Positions 18,085 to 27,109 are shown, counted from the first letter of the stretch. The stretch: DNA of 64,000 nt from an uncultured Collinsella sp. (GCA_937925715.1 CALAMG010000014.1:1-64000), one strand, 5' to 3'. Notes: generated by a model not told the origin, from the letters alone. A program made the numbers and translations.

Positions 18085-19173
18085 CTACCTTTCCGTGCAG
18101 CTAATGCAGGGGTCGATGGTCAGGATAATCATAGGAACGTTGGCAAGGAGCACGCCCTGCAGCGCATGTGTCAGACCCGCCAGGTTTTGCGACGTCGGCG
18201 TTCGCACGCGAAAACGGTCCAGATTCTTGGTGCCGTTACCGCGCACATAGTAGTACGCCTCGCCGCGCGGCTGCTCAATCACAACCTCGCCGCGCGCGCC
18301 GTCGGCCGGCGTGAGCTTGGTGCGCCCGCCGATACCGTCGTGCGGGATCTTGCCCACAAGCTCCTTGATGATGTCCATGGCCTGCGTGACCTCGGCACAA
18401 CGCACCTGGCAGCGGGCATAGCAGTCGCCGTCGGTAGCAACGATGGGCTCAAATGCCGCCAGGCCTGCATAGGCACCGTCACCAAACATGCGCACGTCGT
18501 AATCCACGCCCGAGGCGCGACCGAACGGGCCGACCATCGACAGATTCAGCGCGTCCTTCTTGCTGATCACGCCCACGCCATGCAGGCGCTCGCCGCAGCT
18601 ATTGTCGTCCAAAAACGTATGCACCAGGGCCTCGTAGTCGGGACGCATGGCATCGAGCGTCTGGACAATACCCGCCAGCTCGGAGTCCTCAATGTCGTGC
18701 TTAAGGCCGCCGATCTCGTTGATCGACAGAATCACGCGACCACCGCACGTGCTCTCGAAAATCTTGAGAATCTGCTCGCGCAGGGTCCACGACCGATAGA
18801 ACAGCGCCTCGAAGCCAAAGGCATCGGCGAGCAGGCCCAGCCACAGCAGATGCGAGTGGATGCGCGAAAGCTCGTGCAAAATGGTGCGGATATACTGCGC
18901 GCGGCCGGGCACCTCGATGTCGAGCATGCGCTCGCAGGCGCTGGCATAGCCGTAGCTGTGGCCCACGGCGCAGATGCCGCAGATGCGCTCGGCGATGTAG
19001 CCAAACTGATGCATGTCGCGCTTTTCGGTTAGCTTCTCGAGCCCGCGGTGCACAAAGCCGATCTGCGGAATCGCCTCGATGACGCGATCGTCCTCGATCA
19101 CCAGGTCCAGATGAAGCGGCTCGGGCAGCACCGGGTGTTGCGGGCCAAACGGAATAACGGAGCGATGTGCCAT
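18085..19173 (-). CDS. echE: group 4 [NiFe] hydrogenase large subunit
   Basis: A 362-residue protein of the NuoD/HycE/EchE family. Both nickel-binding motifs are complete: RICGICAVGHS (Cys65, Cys68) and the C-terminal DPCISCTER (Cys356, Cys359). It is therefore a hydrogenase and not a complex I subunit, which would lack these cysteines. The C-terminus ends three residues after the last cysteine, so proteolytic maturation may be absent or minimal, as reported for Ech enzymes. It evolves H2 from reduced ferredoxin while the membrane arm moves ions. Confidence 0.93.
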   Translation of the reverse strand: MAHRSVIPFGPQHPVLPEPLHLDLVIEDDRVIEAIPQIGFVHRGLEKLTEKRDMHQFGYIAERICGICAVGHSYGYASACERMLDIEVPGRAQYIRTILHELSRIHSHLLWLGLLADAFGFEALFYRSWTLREQILKIFESTCGGRVILSINEIGGLKHDIEDSELAGIVQTLDAMRPDYEALVHTFLDDNSCGERLHGVGVISKKDALNLSMVGPFGRASGVDYDVRMFGDGAYAGLAAFEPIVATDGDCYARCQVRCAEVTQAMDIIKELVGKIPHDGIGGRTKLTPADGARGEVVIEQPRGEAYYYVRGNGTKNLDRFRVRTPTSQNLAGLTHALQGVLLANVPMIILTIDPCISCTER

Positions 19174-19178
19174 GGACC

Positions 19179-19895
19179 TTACGCCTCCTTTTTCTGCTTG
19201 TCGCGGGCGGCCTTGGCAGCAAGCGCCGCGCGGACCTTGGCCGCTTTAACGGGATCCATGGCGGCGAGCTTTGCCTCCATCTCGGCAGCCTTGAGCGCGG
19301 CCTTGGCAGCGGCATCGTCATGCTGAGCATCGGAGCCGGTAGCCGCAGCGGGCTGGGCGGCAACAGCGTTCGCAGCATCGCCGGCACCCGCGGCGCCCTC
19401 CCCCGCAGCAGCAGCGGCAGCGGCCTTCTCGGCCGCAGCCTTGCGCGCCTTGGCCTCTGCGGCGGCACGGACCTTCATGGCTTTCTCGCGCGCGGCCTTC
19501 ACCTCGGGTGTGATAACGCTCATGGGCTCGGCAGTCGAGACCTGGTAGAAAAAGCCCTTAAAGTCGATCTGCATATCGGTAATGGCAAGCCCAAACAGGT
19601 CGTGCGCCTCGTTCTCAAACGGGAATACCGCCGGATAATACGAGCTGATGGACGGAATCTCCTGGTACTGGTCGATGCCCTCAACCACCAGGTTCTCGAT
19701 CGCATAGCTGCCATCCTGAGCGATCTGCTCCTGTGCAGCACGAACGTTGATAAACGTATAGACCAGGCGATACGTGCCGTCGTCGACGTTGCGCTCGGCA
19801 TGCATTTGCACAAAGCGCACGCCGACGCCCTTGAGCGCCTGGACATGCGACAGGAGCTCGTCGATCCCGACGGTGGCATAGATAGCCTTTTGCAT
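19179..19895 (-). CDS. echD: hydrogenase 30-kDa (NuoC/EchD-like) subunit with long tail
   Basis: A 238-residue protein. Residues about 1-125 match the NuoC/EchD fold (VRFVQMHAERNVDDGTYRLVYTF, and HDLFGLAITDM, the loop that in NuoC reads 'Asp-Leu-Phe-Gly'). Residues about 130-238 are Ala/Lys-rich, highly charged and absent from ordinary EchD. The ATG overlaps the TAA of the small-subunit gene (TAATG). It bridges large and small subunits in the hydrogenase arm. Confidence 0.85.
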   Translation of the reverse strand: MQKAIYATVGIDELLSHVQALKGVGVRFVQMHAERNVDDGTYRLVYTFINVRAAQEQIAQDGSYAIENLVVEGIDQYQEIPSISSYYPAVFPFENEAHDLFGLAITDMQIDFKGFFYQVSTAEPMSVITPEVKAAREKAMKVRAAAEAKARKAAAEKAAAAAAAGEGAAGAGDAANAVAAQPAAATGSDAQHDDAAAKAALKAAEMEAKLAAMDPVKAAKVRAALAAKAARDKQKKEA

Positions 19896-20563
19896 TACTC
19901 GGCCTCCTTTGCAGCGGCGGGCGTCTCAGCAGATGCGTCGCCAGCGACGGGCGCGGCGGGCTTCCCGGCAGGTGCGTCACCAGCGGCGGGTGCGGCGGAC
20001 CTGGTGGACACGTTGGCCTCGACGCCGTCACCGGCACCGTCAGCCCCGGCCCCCGCGGCCACAAATCCGTCCTCGCCCAGCTCAACGCCGCCATCCCAGG
20101 TAGCAGCACCGCCCACGGTAAGCGGGTCACCGCCAGCACGCATCACGGCCTCCTTCTGATCCAGGATGCCGCACGCCTCCACGATGGCATCAATCACCGT
20201 CTCGGGACGAATGGCGCACCCGGGCGCGTATACGTCCACGGGAATCGCGCGGTCCACGCCTCCGATCACGTTGTAGGCATCGCGGAATACGCCGCCCGAG
20301 CACGCGCAGATGCCGCACGCCACCACGCACTTGGGCTCGAGCATCTGGTTGTAGATCTGGCGCACGACGGGCAGGTTCTGGGCATTGACCGACCCCGTCA
20401 CCAAAAAGATGTCCGCATGCTTGGGGTTGCCGGTGTTGACCACGCCAAAGCGCTCCGCATCGAACAGCGGCGTGAGCGAGGCCAGCACCTCGATATCGCA
20501 TCCGTTGCAGCTCGAGCCGTCGTAATGAATAACCCACGGCGAGCGCGACATTTTATGATCCAT
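19895..20563 (-). CDS. echC: hydrogenase small subunit (NuoB/EchC-like)
   Basis: A 222-residue protein. The NuoB-type fold (about 1-150) holds the ligands of the proximal 4Fe-4S cluster: CNGCD (about 19-23), a cysteine in CGICACSGG and another in APGCAIRPE. It transfers electrons to the nickel site. Residues about 155-222 are Ala/Gly/Pro-rich with an imperfect internal repeat (APAAGDAP, APVAGDAS), not found in standard small subunits. AGGAGG precedes the ATG; 12 bases after the fused membrane-subunit gene. Confidence 0.9.
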   Translation of the reverse strand: MDHKMSRSPWVIHYDGSSCNGCDIEVLASLTPLFDAERFGVVNTGNPKHADIFLVTGSVNAQNLPVVRQIYNQMLEPKCVVACGICACSGGVFRDAYNVIGGVDRAIPVDVYAPGCAIRPETVIDAIVEACGILDQKEAVMRAGGDPLTVGGAATWDGGVELGEDGFVAAGAGADGAGDGVEANVSTRSAAPAAGDAPAGKPAAPVAGDASAETPAAAKEAE

Positions 20564-20575
20564 GGATGCCGCCTC

Positions 20576-23458
20576 CTAAATAAACACGTCGACGAGGATG
20601 GGCATAAGGTTGAGCAGGCCAAACACCAGCGCCACGCCCCATCCGAGCTTAAAGCAGCTGCGCCAGGTACTGCGTGCGAAGGTGTTGTCGATAAGCACCT
20701 CGACAAAGTACGTCGCGGCCATCATGACCAGGGCTACCACCCAGCTCACCGGGTTGCCCCAAACAAAGAACATGCCCACCCACATCAAAAACAGCACGGT
20801 CTCGCACCAGTGCATAAGGGTCATCTTGGCCAGCGTGCCGCCGCTCATCTCGGTGGCGACGCCCTGAACGATCTCCTGATGCGCGTGATGCGAGTACGAA
20901 AGATCGAACGGCGACTTGCGCAGCTTGATGGTAAGTACCGCGAGCAGCGCGAGGAAAATGGGCGCGCTGTACACGATGATGGGGGCCGACTGCCCCGTCA
21001 CGGCGATGGAATCGAAGCTGTCGGTGGCAAGGTACAGGCCCACGCTCATCAGCAGAACGGCGGGCTCGTAACTCATGACCTGCAGCAGCTCGCGGTCGGC
21101 ACCGACCTGGGCAAACGGGCTTTGCGTCGAGGCGGACGCCAGCACCACAAAGATCGCGGCGAGCGTCACCATAAAAGCGCACAGCAGCGTGTTGGAGCCC
21201 GACACAAAGATGCCGCCGCCCACGACGGTAAAGATGAGCGCGCACGCCATGTAGGTATCGTCCATGGTGTTTACGCTGGCAGGGGCCTTGCGCAGCAGCT
21301 TGGCAACGTCGTAGAACGGTTGCAGCAGGCGCGGGCCCACACGGCCCTGCATGCGAGCCGAAAGCTTACGGTCGATGCCGTCGATCAGGCCGCCCACAAG
21401 CGGCGCCAGCAGGGCAAACGCCACGGTGCCAATAAAGATGCCCACGACACCCGAACCTTCAAAATACTTACCGCGCAGCACCGAGGGTGCACTCATGGCA
21501 AGTCGCTCGGGCCCAATCCACGCGCAGCACAGCAGCGCAAACAAGATAATGCTGCAGCACACGACGCTACCCACGGGGCCAATACGCTTCTCGCCAAGGG
21601 CGTCCTCCGAGTACCAATTGCGCTTTTCGGCCTTCACCTCATGTCCCATCGAGCCGCGGAAATGGCGGTAATTGTCGGTTCCCACACCCGAAAGATATAC
21701 GTTTACGTGCGGTTTGTTGCTCACGTGGAATGACGTCAGCAGCACCACGGCGATAAACGCCACGATAACCACCATCAGATACATGGCGTCCTTGCCAATA
21801 ACGTACGGCACGCGGCCAAACACCATGGCCAAGTAAGGCGACACCAAACCGCTCGAGATAATCGGGAAGGCCACGCAGCACAGAATCAGCAGCGCGGCGA
21901 TGGTGTTGAGCGCCATCCATTCGGTCTTATGGACATTGACCTCAACGTTTTGAGCCGTGGGGTCGACGCCCGAAAGCTTGGCGAGCCACTTGCCCCAGAA
22001 GTAAAACGTCGCGGCCGAGCCAAAGGCAAGCACCATGATCATGAGCACGTTGCCGGTCTGCGCAAACGCCACCAGGGCGCCCCACTTGGACACGAGCATG
22101 CCAAACGGCGCCACGAACATGCCCATGATGCCCAGCATCATCAGGCGCGTCAGGTGCGGCATGCGGCTGAACATACCGTCCATGTCCTCGATATTGCGGC
22201 TGCCGATATGATGCTCGGCCGTGCCCACGCACAGGAACAGCAGCGACTTGGCCACCGTGTGGAACAGGATCAGGAAGATGGCCGCCCATACGGCCTCGGG
22301 CGCGCCGACACCCAAACAGGCACTGATGAGGCCCAGGTTGGAAATGGTGGAGTACGCGAGCACGCGTTTGGCGTTGCTCTGCGAGATGGCCATGAGGGCG
22401 GCGAGCAAAAACGTGATGGCGCCCACGCTCGTGACCATAAAGCCAGTCACGGGATAGATGGCATAGAGCGGGCTGAGCTTGACCATCAGGAACACGCCGG
22501 CCTTGACCATGGTTGACGAGTGCAGCAGGGCGCTCGTGGGCGTGGGGGCAACCATGGCACCCAGCAGCCAAGTGTGGAACGGCATCTGTGCGGCCTTGGT
22601 GAGTGCGGCGAGCGACAGCAAAATGACCGGCATCACCAGCAGCGCGGATTGCGCGGTTCCGGCGCCGGAAAGCTCGATCACACCCGAGATGGTCAGCGGC
22701 ATACCGTTAACGTGCAGGTACATGAGGCCGGCCAAAAACGCGATACCGCCCAGCATGTTGAGGATGATCTGGGTGAAGGCGTTCTTGATGGCCTCGGGCG
22801 TGCGCGTATAGCCAATCATAAGGAACGAGCACACGGTGGTGATTTCCCAGCCGCAGAACAGCCACTCAAGGTTGTCGCTCGTCACGATGACGAACATGGC
22901 CGAGAGGAACAGGAACATAAGCGCCAGGAACTGCGGGCGACGGTCGGGCGCGGTCTGCCCGCGCAGCGCGGCCTCGTGCTCGTCATGGGCCTGGAAGTCC
23001 TTCATGTAACCCAGGGCATACACGCAGATTAGACTGCCGACGATACCGACGGCGAGGACCATGATCACGCTCATGTAGTCCAGGTAGAGCGGCGTCGCCG
23101 TGACGGCCTCGGCCGCGGGCAGCGTCATGGCTGCAAAGGCGAGCGAGCCCACCAGCTGCACCACGCCGAGCACCGTGGTGAGCGTGCTCTTATATTTACG
23201 CGCGTTGTACAGGATGACGGCGCACAGAATCACGTCGATGGCGGAGCTGATGATCGAGAGCACATGCGAGGTGCCGGGGGCAACCTCAAAGCTCTGCGGA
23301 CCCGTGCCAAAAAACATGACGGCGACTACAACTGTCACCGCCATAATAATGCCGGAACCTATGAGCCCCACCGCATCGCGGGCGCGGTCACCGCGCGCGA
23401 GCAGCATGCCCAGCGCCGGTACCAGCGGAAACAGGGTAAGGAAATACAATAGCGTCAT
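20576..23458 (-). CDS. fused hydrogenase membrane subunits EchA and EchB
   Basis: A 960-residue protein with about 23 membrane helices. Residues 1 to about 640 are a NuoL/EchA antiporter-like subunit (SALLHSSTMVKAGVFL near 315, a conserved Lys/His channel region). From about 660 to 960 it is a NuoH/EchB-like subunit with MQGRVGPRLLQPFYDV near 705 and a buried acidic loop (GADRELLQVMSYEP). In characterised Ech enzymes these are two polypeptides; here one frame covers both without an internal stop. The product should couple ferredoxin oxidation to proton or sodium pumping. First gene of the operon, with GGGGGAG SD. Confidence 0.9.
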   Translation of the reverse strand: MTLLYFLTLFPLVPALGMLLARGDRARDAVGLIGSGIIMAVTVVVAVMFFGTGPQSFEVAPGTSHVLSIISSAIDVILCAVILYNARKYKSTLTTVLGVVQLVGSLAFAAMTLPAAEAVTATPLYLDYMSVIMVLAVGIVGSLICVYALGYMKDFQAHDEHEAALRGQTAPDRRPQFLALMFLFLSAMFVIVTSDNLEWLFCGWEITTVCSFLMIGYTRTPEAIKNAFTQIILNMLGGIAFLAGLMYLHVNGMPLTISGVIELSGAGTAQSALLVMPVILLSLAALTKAAQMPFHTWLLGAMVAPTPTSALLHSSTMVKAGVFLMVKLSPLYAIYPVTGFMVTSVGAITFLLAALMAISQSNAKRVLAYSTISNLGLISACLGVGAPEAVWAAIFLILFHTVAKSLLFLCVGTAEHHIGSRNIEDMDGMFSRMPHLTRLMMLGIMGMFVAPFGMLVSKWGALVAFAQTGNVLMIMVLAFGSAATFYFWGKWLAKLSGVDPTAQNVEVNVHKTEWMALNTIAALLILCCVAFPIISSGLVSPYLAMVFGRVPYVIGKDAMYLMVVIVAFIAVVLLTSFHVSNKPHVNVYLSGVGTDNYRHFRGSMGHEVKAEKRNWYSEDALGEKRIGPVGSVVCCSIILFALLCCAWIGPERLAMSAPSVLRGKYFEGSGVVGIFIGTVAFALLAPLVGGLIDGIDRKLSARMQGRVGPRLLQPFYDVAKLLRKAPASVNTMDDTYMACALIFTVVGGGIFVSGSNTLLCAFMVTLAAIFVVLASASTQSPFAQVGADRELLQVMSYEPAVLLMSVGLYLATDSFDSIAVTGQSAPIIVYSAPIFLALLAVLTIKLRKSPFDLSYSHHAHQEIVQGVATEMSGGTLAKMTLMHWCETVLFLMWVGMFFVWGNPVSWVVALVMMAATYFVEVLIDNTFARSTWRSCFKLGWGVALVFGLLNLMPILVDVFI

Positions 23459-23708
23459 ACCATCACTCCCCCATGCAAAAACGCTGCAATTGTTTAACGT
23501 TATAGCTCAATTGAGGAGCAGCGGCGGCAGGTTTTCGGTCAACTGGGGAGTTTTAGGCGTACGGGGCAAGAGCGCGTCCGCTTTGGAGCAGAGAGGCGAC
23601 GCTCCCCTATCGCAGCGACAGGCGCGCGGGCCACTGCGTGCAGTTTATTGGCCACGTTGGAGGATGTCCCGACAGGCTCGCGCCGGTCCAAAAAGTTGGC
23701 GCGGCAAG

Positions 23709-23731
23709 AAAAATGCGCCCCTGTGGGCGCA
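23709..23731 (-). terminator. terminator of the HTH gene
   Basis: On the minus strand TGCGCCC-ACAG-GGGCGCA is followed by five Ts. It lies 13 bases past the HTH gene. Confidence 0.8.
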
Positions 23732-23743
23732 CCATCCCGTTCG

Positions 23744-24148
23744 CTATTCCGCCTTTTTAACGCGCGGCTTGCGACCGCGCGGCTTATCGACCAGTGCGGA
23801 CTCACCGCTCTCGCGGTACTGGCGGCACCAAGCCTTGACCGAAGACTCGCTGGGAATCTTGTGCTTGATCATGGCCTCGCGAACCGTCAAGCCGTTTTCC
23901 AGACGGTCCTTAACCACAGCGAGCTTTACGTCGTACGAATAGGTGTGATGATGCGAACCGGCATTGAGAACGGCGTCGGCACCGCCCACGGCATACGCGC
24001 GGGCCCACTGACGAGCCGTGGCCTGGGGAATGCCAAGCTCCGCGGCGAGGGCGCGATGACCGACCCCCTCTTGGAGGATCTCGACGGCGCGCTGCCTAAC
24101 CTCGGGCGCATGCGTGCGAGTCCTAGTTGCTTCCGACATACCTGCCAC
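23744..24148 (-). CDS. helix-turn-helix protein, IS3 OrfA-like or domesticated regulator
   Basis: A 134-residue protein with two successive helix-turn-helix modules: about 12-60 (VGHRALAAELGIPQATARQW) and about 70-120 (LTVREAMIKHKIPSESSVKAW). The C-terminus is basic (KPRGRKPRVKKAE). The paired HTH layout is that of IS3/IS150 OrfA, but no OrfB/DDE gene or terminal repeat is near, and it has its own terminator. It may be a domesticated DNA-binding protein. The GTG at 24148 and the ATG at 24139 are both possible starts; neither has a strong SD. Confidence 0.7.
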   Translation of the reverse strand: MAGMSEATRTRTHAPEVRQRAVEILQEGVGHRALAAELGIPQATARQWARAYAVGGADAVLNAGSHHHTYSYDVKLAVVKDRLENGLTVREAMIKHKIPSESSVKAWCRQYRESGESALVDKPRGRKPRVKKAE

Positions 24149-24473
24149 TTCTTAGCCTTAACCGTTAATCTGCCTTCTTACGTGCAAGTTAGATAGTAGC
24201 ATTTTACTGTTTGCTCAAAGCAGTTAATTAAAATAGACGCGGCGTTATCTGGGCATTTGGCACCAAATTACGACATATCTTTATCGATTATTTACGCTGG
24301 TAGCTGACTCACAGCTAATCGTCATTCGCTTGTCAACAAAATTGGCATCTCTTTATGTCCTTTGGTATAGAGGATATAGTTATTAACCCCTCCCCCAATA
24401 ATTTTGAGTGATCTGCAAGGTAGTAGACGCCCTCACTCCTCATGATTACCGCGCATTGCCATCCACCGGAGCA
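24149..24473. other. AT-rich intergenic region
   Basis: About 320 bp upstream of the HTH gene, much richer in A+T than its neighbours. It must hold the HTH promoter. No gene, RNA or clear inverted repeat was found. Confidence 0.4.
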
Positions 24474-24513
24474 AAACAAAAAGGGCGGGACCTGCTGCGC
24501 TTGCAGGCCCCGC
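24474..24513 (-). terminator. terminator of the flavoprotein gene
   Basis: Stem GCGGGGCCTGC/GCAGGTCCCGC with one mismatch, followed on the minus strand by CCTTTTTGTTTTGC. Confidence 0.85.
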
Positions 24514-24588
24514 ACCGGTTGACACCCGACGGGACACAGCCGGGCGAGACGAATCCGTGCTACCGCCCCGCCTGGCCGCGATGCTCAA

Positions 24589-26619
24589 CTACAGCTCGTT
24601 GGCCGCGTGATACGCCGTGCGGATGGCGCTCGCAATGTCGGCGGTGCGCTCGCCCGAGCAGTCGCCCACGCAGGTCACGGGCACCGTCACGCCGTCCAGG
24701 TCAAACGCGTTGGCCTTGGAGCCCACGGCCATCACCACGTAATCGCAGGCGATATTTACCGGCTCCTCGGCGCCGTCCTCGGTGGTGCGCACGGCCTCCA
24801 CGCCCTCGTCGGTAATGGCGGTCAGGCGGGTCTTCACGTGCTGCTCCACGTTGTGCTCTGCAAAGTCGCTCATAATCAGCGGCAGAATGGTCTCGGACTC
24901 GCCCGCGGCAATCTTGTCGAGCATCTCGACGATCGCCACCTCGCAGCCGTGCTGCAGCAGATACTCGGCAGTCTCGGTGCCCACCAGGCCACCGCCAATG
25001 ACGGCGACGCGGCCGCTGAGCTCCACCTTGCCGGCCAGCACGTCCCAGCTCGAGACGACCTTGTCCGAATCGGCACCCGGAACGGGGATGACCACGTCGT
25101 GCGCGCCCACGGCCACAATCGCGGCGTCGGCGGCGTTGAGGTCCTCAGCGGTAGCGGCATGGTTGAGCTCGACCTTCACACCCAGGCCGGGCAGAATCTT
25201 CTCGTAGTACTCGACGGAACGCATGATCTCGTCCTTGCGCGGAGGCGCGGCCGCCAGCACAATCTGGCCGCCCAGATGATCGCTCGCCTCGTAGACGGTC
25301 ACGTCGTAGCCGCGCTTGGCCGCCACGCGCGCGGCCTCCAGACCGGCGATGCCGCCGCCCACCACGGCGATCTTCTTGTCGCCCTCGCCCGGCTTAATGG
25401 CGATGGTTGCCTCATCGCCGTTCTCGGCATTGAGCACGCACGAGATGTACTTGCGGTTTTGAATCGCATCGACGCAGCCCTTGTTGCAGTTGAGGCACTC
25501 GCGGATGGGCTCACCCGTGGCGGCCTTCAGCGCAATGTCGGGGTCGCACATGAGCGAGCGGCCATAGGCGATGATGTCGGCGGCGCCGTCTTCCAGAATC
25601 TTCTCGCCGGCCTCGACCGAAACCACGCGGCCCACGGTTGCCACCGGCACGGAGACCAGGGCCTTGACGCGCTCGGCCACGGGCAGCGTCCAGTTGTAGG
25701 GCATGGCACCCATGGGCGGAATGGTGTCGCCCATGTTGCCGGTGTGGTTGGCCTGTGCGACCTGAATCATATCGATGCCCGCACCCTCGAGCAGCTTGGC
25801 GAACTCGCAGGCCTCGTCGGGCTGCAGGCCACCCTTGCCGCGCGGCGTGCCGTCGGGGTTCTCCATGATCACGGGGAGCTTGTACTCCACCATCAGCTGC
25901 GGCGCGGCCTCCTTAATGGCGGCGACGACCTCCAGCGCGTAGCGAACGCGGTTCTCGAACGAACCACCGTACTCGTCGGTGCGCTGGTTGAGGATGGCCG
26001 AGCACAGCGAACCCACCAGGCGGTCGCCGTGGACCTCGATAGCGTCGATCCCGGCCTGCTGTGCGCGAGCGGCCGAGGCAGCGATGGCCTCCTTGATCTG
26101 GGTGAGCTGCTCTACGCTCGCCTCGTTCACAAAGTGCTGCATGTCGTGATGCAGCTTGGCGTAGGCCTGGTTGCGGATCTCGTTGGACTCGGCCATCTTG
26201 GCGGCAAAGGTCTCCTCGTCGCCGGCGGCCTTGGCCTCCTGCGCGGCCTTGGCGGCGGCCATGGATCCCATGACCATGCGGCCGACGCCGGGCACGTCGT
26301 ACTCGGGGTGGAACAGCTGCAGCGCGACCTTGGCGCCGTGCTTGTGGACGGCATCGGCCAGGGCCTTAAACGTGGGGATTTGGGCGTCGGTCGCCAGCTT
26401 GGGCGTGGGGCTTGCGGTCATGACGGGAGCAACGTCGCCGATGACGATGTAGCTCACGCCGCCACGGGCCAGGCGCTCGTAAAAAGCCAGGCTGCGCTCG
26501 CCGATGGAACCGTCGCGCTCCTCGTAGCCGGTGGTCAGCGGCGGGAACATAATGCGGTTTTTGAGCTCAAGGGGGCCAACCGTAATGGGCTGAAGCAGCT
26601 TGGATGCAGGTGCGGTCAT
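24589..26619 (-). CDS. FMN/4Fe-4S/FAD enoate-reductase-like oxidoreductase
   Basis: A 676-residue protein of the 2,4-dienoyl-CoA reductase/BaiCD/BaiH family. An Old Yellow Enzyme-type FMN barrel (about 8-370) is followed by cluster cysteines in CLNCNKGC and ISC (about 378-398), then FAD/NAD-binding domains with GGGIAGLEAA and GGGLVGTETA. Two oddities: a charged Ala-rich insertion after the HPEYD region (about 120-170), and HGDRLVGSL where relatives read HGAHGYL, so the catalytic Tyr is not at its usual place. It probably reduces an unsaturated substrate with NAD(P)H; substrate unknown. ATG 26619 was chosen because GAGAGGA is correctly spaced for it and abuts the ATG at 26625. Confidence 0.85.
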   Translation of the reverse strand: MTAPASKLLQPITVGPLELKNRIMFPPLTTGYEERDGSIGERSLAFYERLARGGVSYIVIGDVAPVMTASPTPKLATDAQIPTFKALADAVHKHGAKVALQLFHPEYDVPGVGRMVMGSMAAAKAAQEAKAAGDEETFAAKMAESNEIRNQAYAKLHHDMQHFVNEASVEQLTQIKEAIAASAARAQQAGIDAIEVHGDRLVGSLCSAILNQRTDEYGGSFENRVRYALEVVAAIKEAAPQLMVEYKLPVIMENPDGTPRGKGGLQPDEACEFAKLLEGAGIDMIQVAQANHTGNMGDTIPPMGAMPYNWTLPVAERVKALVSVPVATVGRVVSVEAGEKILEDGAADIIAYGRSLMCDPDIALKAATGEPIRECLNCNKGCVDAIQNRKYISCVLNAENGDEATIAIKPGEGDKKIAVVGGGIAGLEAARVAAKRGYDVTVYEASDHLGGQIVLAAAPPRKDEIMRSVEYYEKILPGLGVKVELNHAATAEDLNAADAAIVAVGAHDVVIPVPGADSDKVVSSWDVLAGKVELSGRVAVIGGGLVGTETAEYLLQHGCEVAIVEMLDKIAAGESETILPLIMSDFAEHNVEQHVKTRLTAITDEGVEAVRTTEDGAEEPVNIACDYVVMAVGSKANAFDLDGVTVPVTCVGDCSGERTADIASAIRTAYHAANEL

Positions 26620-26761
26620 GGACATTCCTCTCTTGTAGGCGCGGCGGCGATGATGCCGCGTAGTTGTCTAGAGGATATGGCATGGGAATACAACAGCGCA
26701 ACGGAAATCGGCGGATAACAGGTAGCGGCAGGTGGATGGGGATGGGACGTCTGCCGGTTTG

Positions 26762-26978
26762 TCTCAATCTGTAACAGTTACGTGGCAAAACTGGGTCTTA
26801 CTGTTACAGATCGAGACAAACCAAACCCGCTTGCTAGAAAATCTCAATCTATAACAACAACTCGGCAAAATCCGTCCCTCGTGTTACAGATTTAGACAAA
26901 CACGACCCAACCCACCGGTATATCTCGATCTGTAACACCTAGCCGCCCAAATCGGGTCTAGATGTTACAGATCGAGAT
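26762..26978. repeat. regular array of six alternately inverted 15-bp words
   Basis: The word TCTCRATCTRTAACA and its complement alternate at 26762, 26802, 26842, 26882, 26923 and 26963. The gaps are 25, 25, 25, 26 and 25 bases. The three gaps inside the inverted pairs share a core (GGCAAAA or GCCCAAA, then a G and a C at fixed positions); the other two gaps are different. Each pair can fold as a hairpin with a 25-base loop. It lies between the flavoprotein gene and the island boundary. Confidence 0.85.
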
Positions 26979-27032
26979 TTTGTTTGAGAGGCCGAGAATT
27001 GGACCGAAAACACGGTCCCGAAATAACAAAAA

Positions 27033-27057
27033 AGCTCGCCGGCTAGGCCGACGAGCT
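27033..27057 (-). terminator. terminator after the displaced tRNA 3' half
   Basis: AGCTCGTCGGC/GCCGGCGAGCT-type stem followed on the minus strand by TTTTTTGTT. This would have been the original terminator of the tRNA-Met gene before the island separated them. Confidence 0.75.
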
Positions 27058-27109
27058 GCAAGTTCTTGGTCGCGGGGGCAGGATTTGAACCTACGACCTC
27101 CGGGTTATG
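27052..27109 (-). repeat. island boundary: 58-bp copy of tRNA-Met 3' half (att-like)
   Basis: Identical over 58 bp to 37045-37102. The identity starts exactly at the CAT anticodon of the tRNA and runs through the T-arm, acceptor and CCA into the flank. The 5' half is missing, so this is not a functional tRNA. The layout is that of an attachment site made by a tyrosine recombinase. Confidence 0.85.

Noticed and set aside
17736..23458. Complex I (nuo) operon
   Set aside because: The NuoD-like protein has both nickel-binding cysteine pairs, and only five genes are present; it is a group 4 hydrogenase.
24607..26718. 703-codon plus-strand reading frame
   Set aside because: Antisense to the flavoprotein gene, His/Gly/Leu-rich in the manner of high-GC shadow frames, no domain recognised.
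26762..26978. CRISPR array
   Set aside because: Repeats are only 15 bp and alternate in orientation, the gaps share a core, and there are no cas genes.
27052..27109. Functional tRNA gene
   Set aside because: Only the 3' half from the anticodon is present; no D-arm or 5' acceptor strand. The same holds for 31641-31688.
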